DNA from: Sphagnum compactum
Taxonomy: Eukaryota > Bryophyta > Sphagnopsida > Sphagnales
DNA: 64,000 nucleotides
NCBI GenBank assembly: GCA_965153455.1
Contig: OZ234499.1
Coordinates: 9,544,271-9,608,270 of the forward strand
Direction: 5' to 3'
Both the position numbers and the translations under genes were made by a program. The notes under the pieces were generated by a model, which saw only the letters and a list, made by a program, of their open reading frames with translations, was not told the DNA's origin and searched no databases. Each line of letters starts with the position of its first letter. Within the stretch, counting starts at the first letter, position 1. Shown in pieces: positions 38,941 through 50,641 of this stretch.

Positions 38941-41900
38941 GTGAATTTTAAATTATTTTGTCAAAAAGGAGAATTGGAATTCATGCTTGGGCCAACAATA
39001 TAGGCCACACCAGTGTGGATTGATGTTGTCTATTCAATTTGAATAAGTAAGGTGTGCTTCTTGGATTTAGTGGTGTTTTGATCATTTGTGTGACATGTGA
39101 TGCTCAGTTGTTTTTTGATGTATAACTTTTTGAGTTTTTGCATTTTTACCTCATGGTGTTTCTATGGGCCAAGCCTTAAGGCAAGGAGAATGCATTCACT
39201 TGGTTTACATTACCTTAACATTATTAATAGCTTGCACCTTATGAAAGGAAATAGGATTTCTCCAAACATACTTATAAAAAGTTCACATAATATAAGTTGG
39301 TTTGATGTGATTTGTTTGAAATTTGGTGTTTCCAATTTGTTCCCCAAGGTGTTCTTAATAGCCCCACATTTTATTGCATATCCTTTGTCGAAAATTGTCC
39401 TATTGCAAGTTACATACACGGGCCAAAGAAAATAACTATTATAATTTTATCTTGTGTTTTCAGTGTGTTCCTAACATGTTATCTATTATATCCCTGCCAA
39501 AGTTGTGCTATTTTATTGGTTGGCCAAATGGAAATATTACTAAGATTTTATATTTTTTTATTGTTATAGAAGATGATATAATTTGGGTAGTATTTTGGTG
39601 ATAAGTTTACTGACAAATTTGGTGGCTTTTAGTGGAATTTGTTAAAGCTTTGGATTTTAATGACAAATTTGGTGATAAAGTTGGTGACAATCTTGGTTAT
39701 AAATTTGAGGACTTTTGGACACAATTTTGATGAATTTTTGGATTGGTGACTTTTGGTGAATCTTCAATTTTTAATTAGTTGATTTTTTTCAATTAAAAAA
39801 ATTGGTAATTAAATTTAACAATGTAATTTTATAAATATTTTCAAATTTTTTTACATAATCATAAATTCTATTGGGGAATTTATCTCCTCATTATATGAAA
39901 AATTATAAGTCTATCGATTTATGCAAAAATTATAATTCACAACTAAACATATGAATTAACATTATTATAAGTGGTGCCAAATCAAAATGCATAAAATCAT
40001 TTTGATAAATCATACATTGCATTTAAATTTGAAATTAGTTAATCATCTTCTTTTTCATTCCCATGACATCAACCCATTATTTTCATGATAATGTACCTTT
40101 GCAATTACGATTGAAGTATTTTCATGTAAGTAAAATGGCATGGTCCTTGTGTATTTGACATTTTATTTTAATCATCTAAAATAAATAAATGACGGTTGTT
40201 TTGAATCAGTTGGTATTTCAAGCATGATAAACTTGGAAGATATTTGTTTCCAAATGGAGCAACAAAGATTGAACTTTAGGATCTAATACACTTTTATGTG
40301 TAGCCCATATAAATGAAAATACACCCTCAACTTGTGAATGTTGTGGGAACCAGCATGAAACTTAAATATAATGGAAGGTTTGTGTTGAAGTTCTTGAAGG
40401 AAATAATGTGACTATATTTCAAGATACACCAAAATATGGGTGTGAGACAATATTTTTTTCTTGACGATTTTTTTAATTTAAAATCAGGTTTTAAAAAATG
40501 TACTAATTGCCAAATTTCGAAAAAAGATTTTTAAAATTTTAAAAAATCTCTAGATTCTACAAGCAGTTATAATGTGTAGCAAGAAATATAAAAGGATGTT
40601 TGAATTTTCTACTTGCATTTTCTATTTGATAACCAAATTGGCTAAATGATCCCATGGATGATAGCCATGTTAACTCCATCACAAAATTGAAAAAAAAAAC
40701 ATTAATGTAATCAATGACATTAACAGGCGAATAAATGAACCTCCTCACTTGAGCAAAAAGGAATCTTCAAATATATTCTATGCCATTTCATAGAATATTC
40801 TTAGTATATTTTTTTTTCATATGGCAAGTTTTATGTGACGTGGCAGGCAAGATATTTTGCCATGTCACATGCATGATTTTTTAGGATCAATAATGGTTTA
40901 TTGATTCTAAACATGGGTTTGGCCAATAGAGCTTCGAATGCAACATCATGTGAAATTTTGAAGACAAAAGAAAATAAAAGGATGCATTTCATCATTCCTA
41001 ATACAACCAATGTTCCAAATGTCTAGGGCTTTTGGACAAAAATTAAAATAATATCATAACTATTGAAATGGGTGGAAATTGCAGGTTGAGAAATATTTGA
41101 TGAAATTAAAATTTCAAGATCTTTAATTATTTGCCAAACATGTGTTGAAATGGCCAAAATACTATGATATTATACATAGAGAGACAATATACATGGAGCA
41201 TGTTTTAATTGTCAAAGATTTATTGTTGATATTGGCCATGGAATCACAATGGATTTGATACAGATGCAATTGTGATGTACTATCCTTAAAGTCCAAAGGC
41301 TTTAGAACACATCAACAAATGTTGAACTTCATCCCAACTCCATGGTAGTGATGAATGAACTCTTTCGTGAGCCCACATAACATAATCCTCTGCAAGACAT
41401 GATACACATGTTTACATTGCACATATGCCCCATGGCTACCCAAAGAAGTTACCAACATGGCGATAAAATATATATATGAACATCTAAGGAAATTTCCAAT
41501 AATGACATCATATCGTTTGTCATAAAAAAATTACTATAAATTCGTCCATACCTAGGTGGCGGGACATCGACATTAGGGAAAACAGTGCATTGGAAAAGTA
41601 AGATGCTAGCTTCCCAATTGTTGGTGTGCAATGTGCTATTGTGTTAATTTGAAGACGAAAGGTTGTTTCACCTTCTTGCCACCATGGGAGTTGTAAGCCA
41701 ACAACTTGCATCAGACAGTCTCACAAGGTTGTGGCAACTTATGATAGGCACATGGGAATTGCTTGAACTAGAAGATTAAGAGACAAATAAACTTCAACCA
41801 TTGTTTTTACATAGGCAATCAAAGGAAAACCCATTTTTTTCTAAAGTTGTTACCTCTTTTTGAGTTAAGTTAGTACCTTTTTGGATGAGCCATATAGTTG

Positions 41901-42289
41901 GAACTACAAGCGTGGCAACTGCAAATTTTCACATTGTCCCACTAACGCAATAGCTCAAATCATCAAGACAAAACTAATGTTTATGGTGCTTGAGTAATTT
42001 GCTATGATATTGTACCTAGAAACCTTAATAACATGGAGCAAGAGTTCCACTTATATATTTGTAAAGGTTGATCCTTGCTTTACATTTGAGCCTTGTGGTT
42101 TTTTGGAGTGTAAAACATTGAATATTGTAGAATTGGGTGGTAATGTTCAATACGCGACTAACCATCAACACAAATATTTTCCTTCAACTCTAGGCCATCT
42201 TGAGATACCAAAGGTAACAAATAAATGGAACCAAAAGGCAGTTGTTGTAGGCATACATCCTCCACAATATTGGGTTTAGCAGCAGGAAT

Positions 42290-43156
42290 GGTTACTCATG
42301 GACAAAAGAAATTCACACGATTAGGACAATGGGAACATTTTATACACTAGGAGGACAATTAGGAGGTCATTTGGCATACACAAAAACCTCTTATCCCTTT
42401 GAGGTGCGAAAGGTGATTTGTGAAGGATGACCTGGACGTGTAATTTACCACAACTACCACAAGTCTAGCAGGATCATTCGATCTTTGGGCCTTCCTCAAC
42501 AACAATTCATTCCTATTAGGTCCATGACTAGGTGGACCACCTTGCAAGTAATGTCTATATAATGTAAATTGTTTGAAAGCACGAATGTAATCGTCAGACA
42601 TCATTGTGTATAAACAAGTGCCGCATTTTCCCAATTGCTATAACTAGATGTTATGCACGATTTATGGCAGATTACAAGTGGGCATATTCGCCCACTCCTC
42701 ATCATTGAACTTCTACAAATCAAAGGAAAGGAAAGATCAACAAAATTTGAAATGTTAAATGGAAATGGAGACCTGGATGGAAGTAAAGTGCAAATGTAAT
42801 TCAAAATTTGAATTAATGAAAGAAAGAGGGAGTCATAAGAAGTTTGTAGGTGAAATACTCACATGGACCATGAAACTTTCCCATTGCTTGACACAAAAAT
42901 GCTACAAGCTAAACCAATTTGCAAGCTCATGGACACCTACCTCAAAAACAGCCCTTGATGACAACCACCAACAACAAATTGTAGCATAGAGACTGTCAGC
43001 CTCCACAAGGGATTTTGCATTCTTATACTAGCGGCAAAGAACATTAGGTTAATCTTGCAATTCAAGTTTGATGAATTGTTTGGTGTGCCTATCAAGCGAT
43101 TGAGTCCAATGGAATAAACATGTGTGCTCCTTATCAACCATCCTAACAGAGCGGTC
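42290..43156 (-). pseudogene. Transposase-like gene, right-arm copy, 3' part
   Basis: On the minus strand it continues the gene broken by the copia insertion: VRMVDKEHTCLFHWTQSL, then DRHTKQFIKLELQD, then CHQGLF and, near 42560, GPPSHGPNRNE. It is less damaged than the left-arm copy at 14630, where the W of HWTQ is a stop. The 5' part lies at 60510-59378, on the far side of the retrotransposon. Confidence 0.4.
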
Positions 43157-43161
43157 CCCAG

Positions 43162-43180
43162 TGTTAACAAATAGGAGGTC
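43162..43180 (-). repeat. 19-bp remnant of the copia 3' LTR
   Basis: The sequence tgttaacaaataggaggtc is identical to the terminus of the 5' LTR (59061-59079). Beyond it the sequence is coding. The rest of the LTR, the polypurine tract and the end of RNase H are missing. Confidence 0.9.
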
Positions 43181-43870
43181 AATTTCTTTTGCTACAACTT
43201 TTTCTCTAATAAAGTGGTAGTGCACCTCAATGTGTTTTGTCCTAGCATGATAGACCGGGTTGTTAGCAAGTAGTATGCCATTAATGTTATCACAATAAAT
43301 GACAACATGAACATCCACTAACTGTCCCAAATCTAAAAGTAGTTTTTGTAACCAAATTACTTCACATGCAGTAATTGCTGCACCTCTGTATTCTGCCTCC
43401 GTGCTTGATAGTGCAACTGTTGGTTGTTTCTTACTACTCCAACTAATAGCACCACTTCCAAAAGAAAACATGAAACCATTGGTTGATCTTCTATCTAAAA
43501 CATTGCCAACCCAATCAACATCCGTGTATCCATGTACTTGTAACTGGCTCTTGGCTTCATAAAAAAATCCACACTGCAGAGTATGTTTTATGTACCTCAG
43601 TATGCGCCTCACTACATCCAAATGTGGCTTTCGTGGTGTTTGCATGAATTGACTCATCACTCCAACTACATAACTCAAATCTAGCCTTGTGATGGTCATG
43701 TAAATCAAACTTCCCACTATGCACCTGTACATAGTGGTATCTTCCACAATGTCTCTTTCATCTGCACTTAATTTCACATTTTGCTCCAATGGAATTGAAA
43801 TGGATTTGCTACCCGTCATCCCATATTCGAACAATTTGTTCAAGGCATATTGCCTTTGTAGTAACCATCT
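43162..43870 (-). pseudogene. Copia RNase H region, truncated
   Basis: The frame contains YTDVDWVGNVLDRRSTNG, SWSSKKQPTVALSSTEAEY and CDNINGILLANNPVYHARTKHIEV, the standard copia RNase H blocks. It stops after LLFVNTGD, just before the usual V-A-D-x-F-TK segment. The open frame continues without a stop into the flanking transposase-like gene down to 43049, a 264-residue chimeric frame. A stop near 43883 separates it from reverse transcriptase. Confidence 0.85.
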
Positions 43871-43882
43871 CCTTTTAGGGGA

Positions 43883-44790
43883 CTAAATTACTTCAATGCC
43901 GAAAAAGTAACGCAACTCTCCCAAATCCTTCATTTCAAATTTTTGCTTCAAAAGCTTCTTCAAATAAAAAATGTCTGCATCACTATCTCCTGTGATAATC
44001 AAGTCATCAACATAGATGACTATAACTACAATCCCATGATCTGTCTTTTTCACATATAGTGAAAAATCTGCATTGGATGTTTGAAATCCACTTGTGACAA
44101 GATATTGGCCTATCTTGTCTGACCAAGCTCTAGGTGCTTGTTTCAAGCCGTACAAAGCTTTCTTCAACCTACAAACCAAATTAGGATGTGTTTGGTCAAC
44201 ATAACCTGGTGGTTGTTCCATGTACACTTCTTCCAGTAAATCTCCATGAAGAAAAGCATTCTTTACATCCATTTGATGTAAAGACCATCCTTTTACTACT
44301 ACCATAACAATGATTACTTTTACAGTTGTCATTTTGGCAATTGGACTATAGGTCTCTTCATAGTCTATGCCATAAGTTTGGGCATAACCTTTGGCAACCA
44401 ATCTTGTTTTGTATCTGCTCACAAATCCATCTGCATTATGCTTGACCTTGTATACCCATTTGCACCCAATTGCTTTCTTGTCCTTTGGTAAAACTACCAA
44501 TTCCCAAGTAGCATTAGCATCCAACGCCACCATCTTTTCATCCATGGCATTGTCCCACTTAGGGTTTCCAACCGCCTGTTCAAAACAAGTGGGTTCAACC
44601 TCCTATATAACTCTCACCATGTATGCGTAATGATGAGCTACAAAGCCATCATATGTGAGTCTTTGTACAAGGTACTTGACTCGTGTGGATTTTCGTACTC
44701 CATTGTTGTTGTTAGGTGTTTTCAAAGCTTTCTTAGCCATTTGAGCTCCGGGAGTAATAACTGAAGGGATTCTTGATTCTTCACCCACAC
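43883..44790 (-). pseudogene. Copia reverse transcriptase region
   Basis: A 220-residue frame (44545-43883) has WVYKVKHNADG, RLVAKGYAQTYGIDY, QMDVKNAFLHGDL, PPGYVDQ, CRLKKALYGLKQAPRAW and the catalytic YVDDLIITG. Upstream (44788-44603) is a linker with STRVKYLVQRLTYDGF that ends at a stop. The polymerase aspartates are present, but the surrounding stops break the polyprotein. Confidence 0.88.
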
Positions 44791-44923
44791 TTTTATCTGA
44801 ATCACTTGAATCTGCATCTACATGAGAATACCTAGATGATGTTTAAGAACTACCATGTACAATGTTTGAAGATCTTAATCTTTCTTTCCATGGAGTGCTA
44901 CTGGACCCACTAATTGAAGACTC

Positions 44924-46393
44924 TTATGGTCCACTAATTAATTGTGATTCTTGTTCCACATTTGATGAAACATCACCATTTCTAGCCTCTCCATCTTCTG
45001 CTATCTTCAGTGGTGAGTACCAACTAACCATCTCATCAAACACATCTCTACTCACTTGCAACTTCCGAGTGGAAGGGTTGAAGCATCCATATCCTTTTTG
45101 TTCTAAGGAATAACCAATGAAGATACACTTCTGAGCTTTTGGATCTAGTTTTGATCTCTTCTTGTCAGGAACATGCACGTATGCAATGCAACCAAACATT
45201 CTGAGGTGTGAGACATCGGGTTTCTTGCCTGTGAATTTTTTTTCGGGTGTCATGCCATGAATTGCCATTGTGGGTGTTTGATTCATGATATAGATTGTAA
45301 TTGCTATCGCCTCAACCCAAAAGTAATTTAGCAAATTCTTCTCATTCAACATGGCACATGCTATTTTTGCGATGTGTCTATTCTTCCTTTCATCAACTCC
45401 ATTCTGCTGTGGGGAGTAACTACATGAATATTTCCTTTAAATTCCATGTTCCTTCAAGTACTCACATAATTCATTTGAAAAATATTTTCGCCTCCATCCG
45501 ACCTTAAGCACTTGATGCTCACACCTTTCTCTTTCTCCACCATTACTTTGAAATTCAAAAAATGTTGAAACACTTCACCTTTGTGTTTCATGAAGTAGAC
45601 CCACACCTCCCTTGTGTGGTCATCAATGAAACTCACGTAATACTTGCATCCTCCAATGGATTCTGTTTTTGTGGTCCACACATCTGAGTGGATCATTTCC
45701 AAAGGTTTGGAACTCACATGAGTTGTTTGAGCTAGGACTGGATGCTAGCTTGTTTCTCCAATTGGCATGTTTCACAATCTTCTGACATCACCTCTTTTGT
45801 TCCAAATTTGAGAAGACCTCCAACAAGATTTTATTTCTTCATCAGCTTAAGACGTTCGAGATTAACATGGCCAACCCGCTTGTGCCAAATTCCAATGTCT
45901 TCAGCTCCATTTCCATGTGTGAATAACATGGAATTCACCTCAGGCATGTTCACATCCAAGGTGAACATTCGTCCATTCCTTTCCCCTTTTGCAATCAATT
46001 TGCCTTGGTGCTTCATGTCTTTCACAAAACATCCATTAAGGTTGAATGTCACCTGTAAACCTTGTTCCACCATCTGGCCTACGAAAACCAATTTTTTTGT
46101 TATGGTTGGAACATGAAATACATCTTTCAAGTACTTTCTTTGCCCATTTTGCATGGACAATGGCACCTTGCCAATTTATGTATGGGGTGTGTACTGTCAT
46201 CACCGGTTTCCACAAACCCTGGTGTTTTCAAATCCCTTGTATCTCTAAACCATTTTCCACGACTAGTCATGTGGTTTGAAGCTTCAGAATCCACATACCA
46301 GACATTGTTATCTGATACACCTCCTATCATTGAATTTGCCATGTGTTGCATCACAAACAGTTGCTCATCACCTTGATTGCTAATTGATGCATA
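44924..46393 (-). pseudogene. Copia protease and integrase region
   Basis: At the protease, WYVDSEASNHMT carries Glu in place of the Gly of the catalytic D-S/T-G triad. The integrase shows the GAG-pre-integrase block IWHKRVGHVNLERLKL, the first aspartate in MIHSDVW, the second in LRSDGGEN and the glutamate in PQQNGVDERKNRHI. Frameshifts near 45830, 45740 and 45400 split it into four pieces. The CACTA element interrupts it at the upstream end. Confidence 0.85.
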
Positions 46394-47026
46394 CACTAGA
46401 AGAAATATGGGATTTTGTAACCAACGAATTTGCGACTAGTTGCGACTATTTGACATTTACAACTACTGTTGGTTATATCTACAACTACTATTTGCATTTG
46501 AAGCCGCTTACAACTACTCTATGACTAACTTACGACTAATGGATTTTTTCATCCTTTCATTTGGATAGCTTTCATTACAATTTCCATCCAAGAAGACCCC
46601 TCTACCTACCATTAGTTGCAAATGTCACCAAATGAGTCATAGCCCTTTGAATATTCCAAATGTATTATACATATTTTAGGCATAAGGGGTCCACAATTGT
46701 GTATTGAATGTATTCTACTCATTATTATATGGGTACATACTAAGATGTACCCATATATTACTAGTTATGTATAATGGTTGTATTTAAATTGTATGTAAGT
46801 TGTATTTGAAGCATACTTGAATATGTATTGCATACATCACCTTAGTTTTTGTCTAGTTTATTTATGTTAAATTTGTTTAAAATAATATACAGATTATACC
46901 CAAGTCATATTACATGCCTTATGTGGTTTTCCAAATTAGTGTTCCAATATATTTGCCCAGATTTAAGTGTTGCAGTCTAATAGGGGAAAAAAACCTACAT
47001 TTCTACTCCTATAATCCAAACATTTA
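46394..47026. repeat. CACTA left terminal and subterminal region
   Basis: This holds the inverted terminal repeat and a cluster of ttgcgacta, acaactac and gactaa words within the first 150 bases, as expected for transposase-binding subterminal repeats. The remainder is AT-rich with no gene. Confidence 0.6.
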
Positions 47027-47845
47027 TGACGCGCTCCTTGGTCCCGGGGTGAACCCACTTGAGGGTTCACCAAAGTAAAGTTGCAGAAAGTTGGGACCTA
47101 AAGGCACGCTCCCGACTTCCAACTCTAGAAAGGGGTAGAGGGTCAAGTTGGAAGCCCCGGGATTAGACTAGGAAGAGGGACTAGCTTAGCTTGTGTGAAT
47201 TTGCATCCAAAAACCAACCACGGGAGATTAGTTTAGCATTCAGGACACCCTTTGGTGTCGGGACAAGCCACGGGCACTTGGACACACAAGACTCACCACG
47301 GCCCGGACTCGGGGGAAGCCACCACCTTCCCCCATATAGTATTCTCTGCAGCTCGCAGTCGAGGCTACAACCAAATGGCACATTTTGTTGGGACTCCCCA
47401 AATGGAGTCCCGAAATTGTCTCGGCAGGACTCCCGGAACTTTAAACGGCCATAACTCCCGACTACAGAGTCCGATCGCGACGAGGTCTAAACCAAAGTTG
47501 TAGCCCTCGTCGAGATCTTTTCGACGCCATGTCGCACTCCCAAATCGGATGTCGGGAAGAGGTCGATTCTCGACTTTTAGTGGTCGGGAGTCAAACTGAC
47601 AGTTTGACTCTCGACCCTTCTTTTGCCCATAACTTGAGCTGCAGATGTCCAAATGGCCAATGCGAGGCTATTTTCGATATCTACGTTTCAAGACCTTTCC
47701 AATGACACCAAGAACACCCCAATGCGAGGTGTTTTGGGCCTTGCTGTCGAGCTCTGAACATTCGGGAGTCCCGGAGGACTCCAAATCCCAACTTTTCCAA
47801 ATGTTGGGCTTCACCCCCACACTTGGCCAAAGTGGGGTTGCGACA
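47027..47845 (-). mobile_element. Solo LTR candidate, 819 bp
   Basis: The segment is abruptly GC-rich against AT-rich flanks. Read on the minus strand it starts TGTCGCAACCCC and ends GCGCGTCA, a TG...CA LTR with a short terminal inverted repeat (TGTCGC/GCGTCA). TTTA abuts both ends, a possible 4-bp duplication. No internal retroelement genes are present. Lineage unknown. Confidence 0.55.
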
Positions 47846-48131
47846 TTTAAGTCTTCAATCCTAAATTTTTGTGATTTTATTGGCTCAAAAAGAATGTCAT
47901 GTAGTACATCAATTTGATGCTTACAAAAACTAAATGCAACATTCTACACAATTCTAAGTAACTTAGCAAACTCTAGCAGGCCATGTAGCACATTAGCCTT
48001 GCCCACAGGCGCTCCAACTAGTTCGAATATAACCTGAGTAGTATAGATGAAAATGAAGACTTTTAACAAAATCAGGCCTGCCAGATGCTAGAAACAGTAT
48101 ATCCAAACCTAAACACATTCCCAAACGAATT

Positions 48132-48227
48132 TTATGACTTAACTGTGTCTGGAATAGACAAATCAACATCATCATTTTCTTCCATTACTCCAACTAGGGT
48201 TGGAGAACTGAAAGCATCCTCAAACTG
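48132..48227 (-). pseudogene. Unidentified terminal exon fused behind HIR exons
   Basis: On the minus strand an AG acceptor (cctggcag) precedes a 31-codon frame starting QFEDAFSSPTL and ending IPDTVKS, then TAA. Its phase fits the upstream HIR exon (phase 0), yet HIR proteins continue differently at this point (family knowledge). It is acidic in the middle (EENDDVD). Probably a last exon from another gene brought next to HIR by capture or rearrangement. Confidence 0.4.
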
Positions 48228-48280
48228 CTGCCAGGTGAAACAAAATTGGTTGCTATCAGAAAGGAATAAAAAAAATTGAC

Positions 48281-48988
48281 CTTCTCAAGTTCTTCTTCCA
48301 CATTCTTTGCAATGTCATTCTTCTGCTCAAAAACATCATCAAGAAGCATCCTTCGTACACTGGCCCGCACAACTGCTCACAAACAAACAACAACATTCTG
48401 CTCAGAATTGAAACCTGATCACATGATGAACACATATATATATGTCTATATAGTTGCCATTTTGCTTGAACATAAGGCCTACTCATTGAAATCTGATACC
48501 GATTACATCAACTGTTTGCAACAAGGACTGCTATACTTAGCATCAAATACATATGATTTGATTTGTTCCCGTGGATTCGTGAGCTTGTAGAAGGCATCTT
48601 CAGCAGTCTCAATGTGTGCTCGATATTGCACTAATGCCACCACAGTCACAAAGACATTGTCCTGAACATCACAGACACACAAACCCCACAATTCCTACCC
48701 CTGAGCTCTGATTCATCCTCACAAGACCACTGATAAAAGATCCAAGCAGGCAGGCAGGTGGGTGGGCGGGGGAGAGGGGGAAAAAAAACAACACCAGACC
48801 TTGCTCTTGGTTTCGCATTGGACATCAAGCTGCTGGATGCGAAGGGACAGAACACCTGCAACATTGACACCGCAGCACCATGGGACACAATGGCAACCAG
48901 GGCTAAGCACAGTACTGAATTTTCCGAATTTTTCTTTGACAGCAACAGTGGATTGGTCCACCTGGTATAAACCACACACCTGCCCCAT
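48281..48988 (-). pseudogene. Captured HIR (SPFH-domain) gene fragment
   Basis: Three minus-strand exons are readable: 48988-48800 (63 codons, from [41 protein letters not shown]), 48661-48541 ([34 protein letters not shown]) and 48372-48281 (VVRASVRR, FEQKNDIAKNVEEELEK). These match the N-terminal half of hypersensitive-induced response proteins, membrane-microdomain stomatin/prohibitin relatives linked to plant cell death. The donor after exon 2 reads CT instead of GT, and the C-terminal half is missing, so this is a fragment. The 5' leader probably extends to about 49020, where an AG acceptor is seen. Confidence 0.85.
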
Positions 48989-49557
48989 GTCTCCTCCACC
49001 CCACCAGGTCTGAGATCTGCACAACACAACAACAACAACCCATTTTCAACACTCAGATGATGCACAAAAATCTGGCATAAGTAAGAAGACTGTAAACCCC
49101 ATCAGTCCCAACAAAGCAAGAGAAAATAAAATAGCAGGCAATAAAACCCAAAGGCTGTTGTTTCACCCAAAGACAAAAAGAAGTCCGACACAGTCTCTGT
49201 CTGTCTGTCTTTCCTTTGGCAGGAAACAGGATTCCGAACTTTTTCCTTCCAACCCAAGGAAGAAATCTTTAAGCAGATTAGTTAGAAACTCAATCAGCAA
49301 CAATTTACAAGTATTAAATCCATGATGCACTCAAAAAAGGGTGAAGACAAAAAAAAAAAGGGGATCATTAATCCTTCCTACTTTTCTTTATTTTCTTTTG
49401 TGGCCAAGCAAAACTACTCTGCTCACCATCATCAACAAATGAATACCTATACAAACCCACTGAATCTCCGTTCACAAAAAGAAAAGAAAAAGGAGCATAT
49501 AACGATGGAGAGTTTGTTGACAAAAACTCCACACAATAACAATTTGAAGAAGGAAGG
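48989..49557. other. Probable HIR leader/promoter-derived sequence
   Basis: Non-coding sequence between the HIR start codon and the next open frame, with several CA- and CTGT-rich stretches. It may be the captured 5' untranslated region, leader intron and upstream DNA of the HIR gene. No conserved site was recognised. Confidence 0.35.
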
Positions 49558-49938
49558 CTAGGGAGGTGGCGGTTGATGCTGGTGGTGATGCTGTGATTGA
49601 TGGTGACTTTGATGCTGCTTGTGAGCTCCACAACCAACAAATCGTAGATCTGACACTGGAGATGCATGTAAAGGGAGTCCAAGACGAACACCTACTGAGA
49701 GGTTGCTTTCATCCACACTATGACCTTCTGCAGCTGGTTCAACTCTTCCTTCACTCGACACACCGTCATAATCACCGTGTCTGGCTGCTGGCAGTATTAC
49801 TAGTGGTGATCCCGCCCTGACTCCTGAAATCCTTGCTGGGCTCAACAGTGCTTTTATCGGAGGAAGGGGTTCTTTTAGTGTTTTAGCTCGTCCCACAGAG
49901 CAAAATATCACTGTGGGCAAACACAATAAAACCTCCAA
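49558..49938 (-). pseudogene. Unidentified exon-like open frame in CACTA cargo
   Basis: A 126-residue minus-strand frame contains PLPPIKALLSPARISGV, AGSPLVILPAARHGDYDG and a His/Gln-rich end (HHQSQHHHQHQPPPP). An AG acceptor-like cccacag lies just inside its start. I do not recognise the family. It shares the strand of the neighbouring HIR and HSP90 pieces. Confidence 0.3.
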
Positions 49939-50069
49939 GAAGCTTTCATATGCTCTTTACACTTTTGATCCATCTGAAGGAAATAGGATAATATCACACA
50001 ATGGACAAACTCAGAACCACCTGAGGGCAACGCATTAACAGTGACATTTAAATTATAACATACACACAC

Positions 50070-50213
50070 CTTTATGACTTTGCAAAGAGGCTCAAGCTAA
50101 GCTTTTGTCTCCTCTTTCTTCTTTTTCTCCTCCTCAGTCTCATCCAATTTTAGACCCTCTTTTGTAGCAGACACCAATTTCTTGCCATCATACTCCTTCA
50201 ATTGTTGAACTTC
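50070..50213 (-). pseudogene. Captured HSP90 exon fragment
   Basis: The minus strand encodes [34 protein letters not shown] and, after an in-frame TAG at 50099-50097, LEPLCKVIK. This matches the middle/C-terminal boundary of cytosolic HSP90. A GT donor (gtgtgtg) follows. The internal stop and the absence of all other HSP90 exons show it is a dead fragment. Confidence 0.85.
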
Positions 50214-50505
50214 ATAAGCAAAGCAAAGTATGAGATTTCTTGCCATACAGAATATGATAGAACAACCTCCAACATCACTCAAGTTCATATGATGACCCTA
50301 ATAATAATCAACTAATCACTAGAAACAAATAAAAATCTTCCACCAGAGCTCTAAACACAATCCCAACAGTAACATCAATCTCCTTACATCTCTGACATTT
50401 CATCCCTATAAAATACAATTGTAGCTCATGAAAGACATAAAGAGCAGTGTCTAGATTTGCAAGTTTAATACCAACCCTAACCCTAAGTGTAGGAGTCTGC
50501 ATTAC

Positions 50506-50592
50506 CTGAAAGGAGGAAGCTCATCATAGTCATCACCATCTGAAACATCAGACTCATCATCTGAGTCATTTGGGCAAACCTCTTCAAGGGTA
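50506..50592 (-). pseudogene. Captured acidic exon, TOC159-family-like
   Basis: The minus strand reads EEVCPNDSDDESDVSDGDDY, then DELPPF, ending at a GT donor (gtaatg). An acidic stretch running into D/E-LPPF is seen in TOC159/TOC132 chloroplast import receptors just before the GTPase domain. With under 30 residues this is tentative; other acidic proteins could fit. Confidence 0.35.
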
Positions 50593-50641
50593 TTCTTTAT
50601 GCATAATCTGACAGGATGCTAGTGTCCTTCTTACAGGGTAG

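Larger units (their letters stand above)
35825..42165. mobile_element. 6.3-kb insertion in right arm, class uncertain
   Basis: The left arm is continuous across this site (near 15565). The insertion is flanked by caacataga (35816-35824) and caacacaaa (42166-42174), an imperfect 9-bp match that could be an aged Mutator-type target duplication. Its ends, gggtagtagcc and the complement of ggttagtcgcg, are weakly similar. No transposase was found. It contains the degenerate repeats at 36390-38940 and the Helitron; 38941-42165 is AT-rich with short frames that I cannot assign. Confidence 0.4.

Noticed and set aside
43049-43182. Treating the RNase H end as a normal copia C-terminus
   Set aside because: The frame runs into the 19-bp LTR remnant and the duplicated target, and the same residues occur in the left arm without copia, so this part belongs to the flanking gene.
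49322-49691. Small frames on both strands in CACTA cargo
   Set aside because: Overlapping in different frames, lysine/histidine-rich because of A- and CA-rich DNA; no match to a family.
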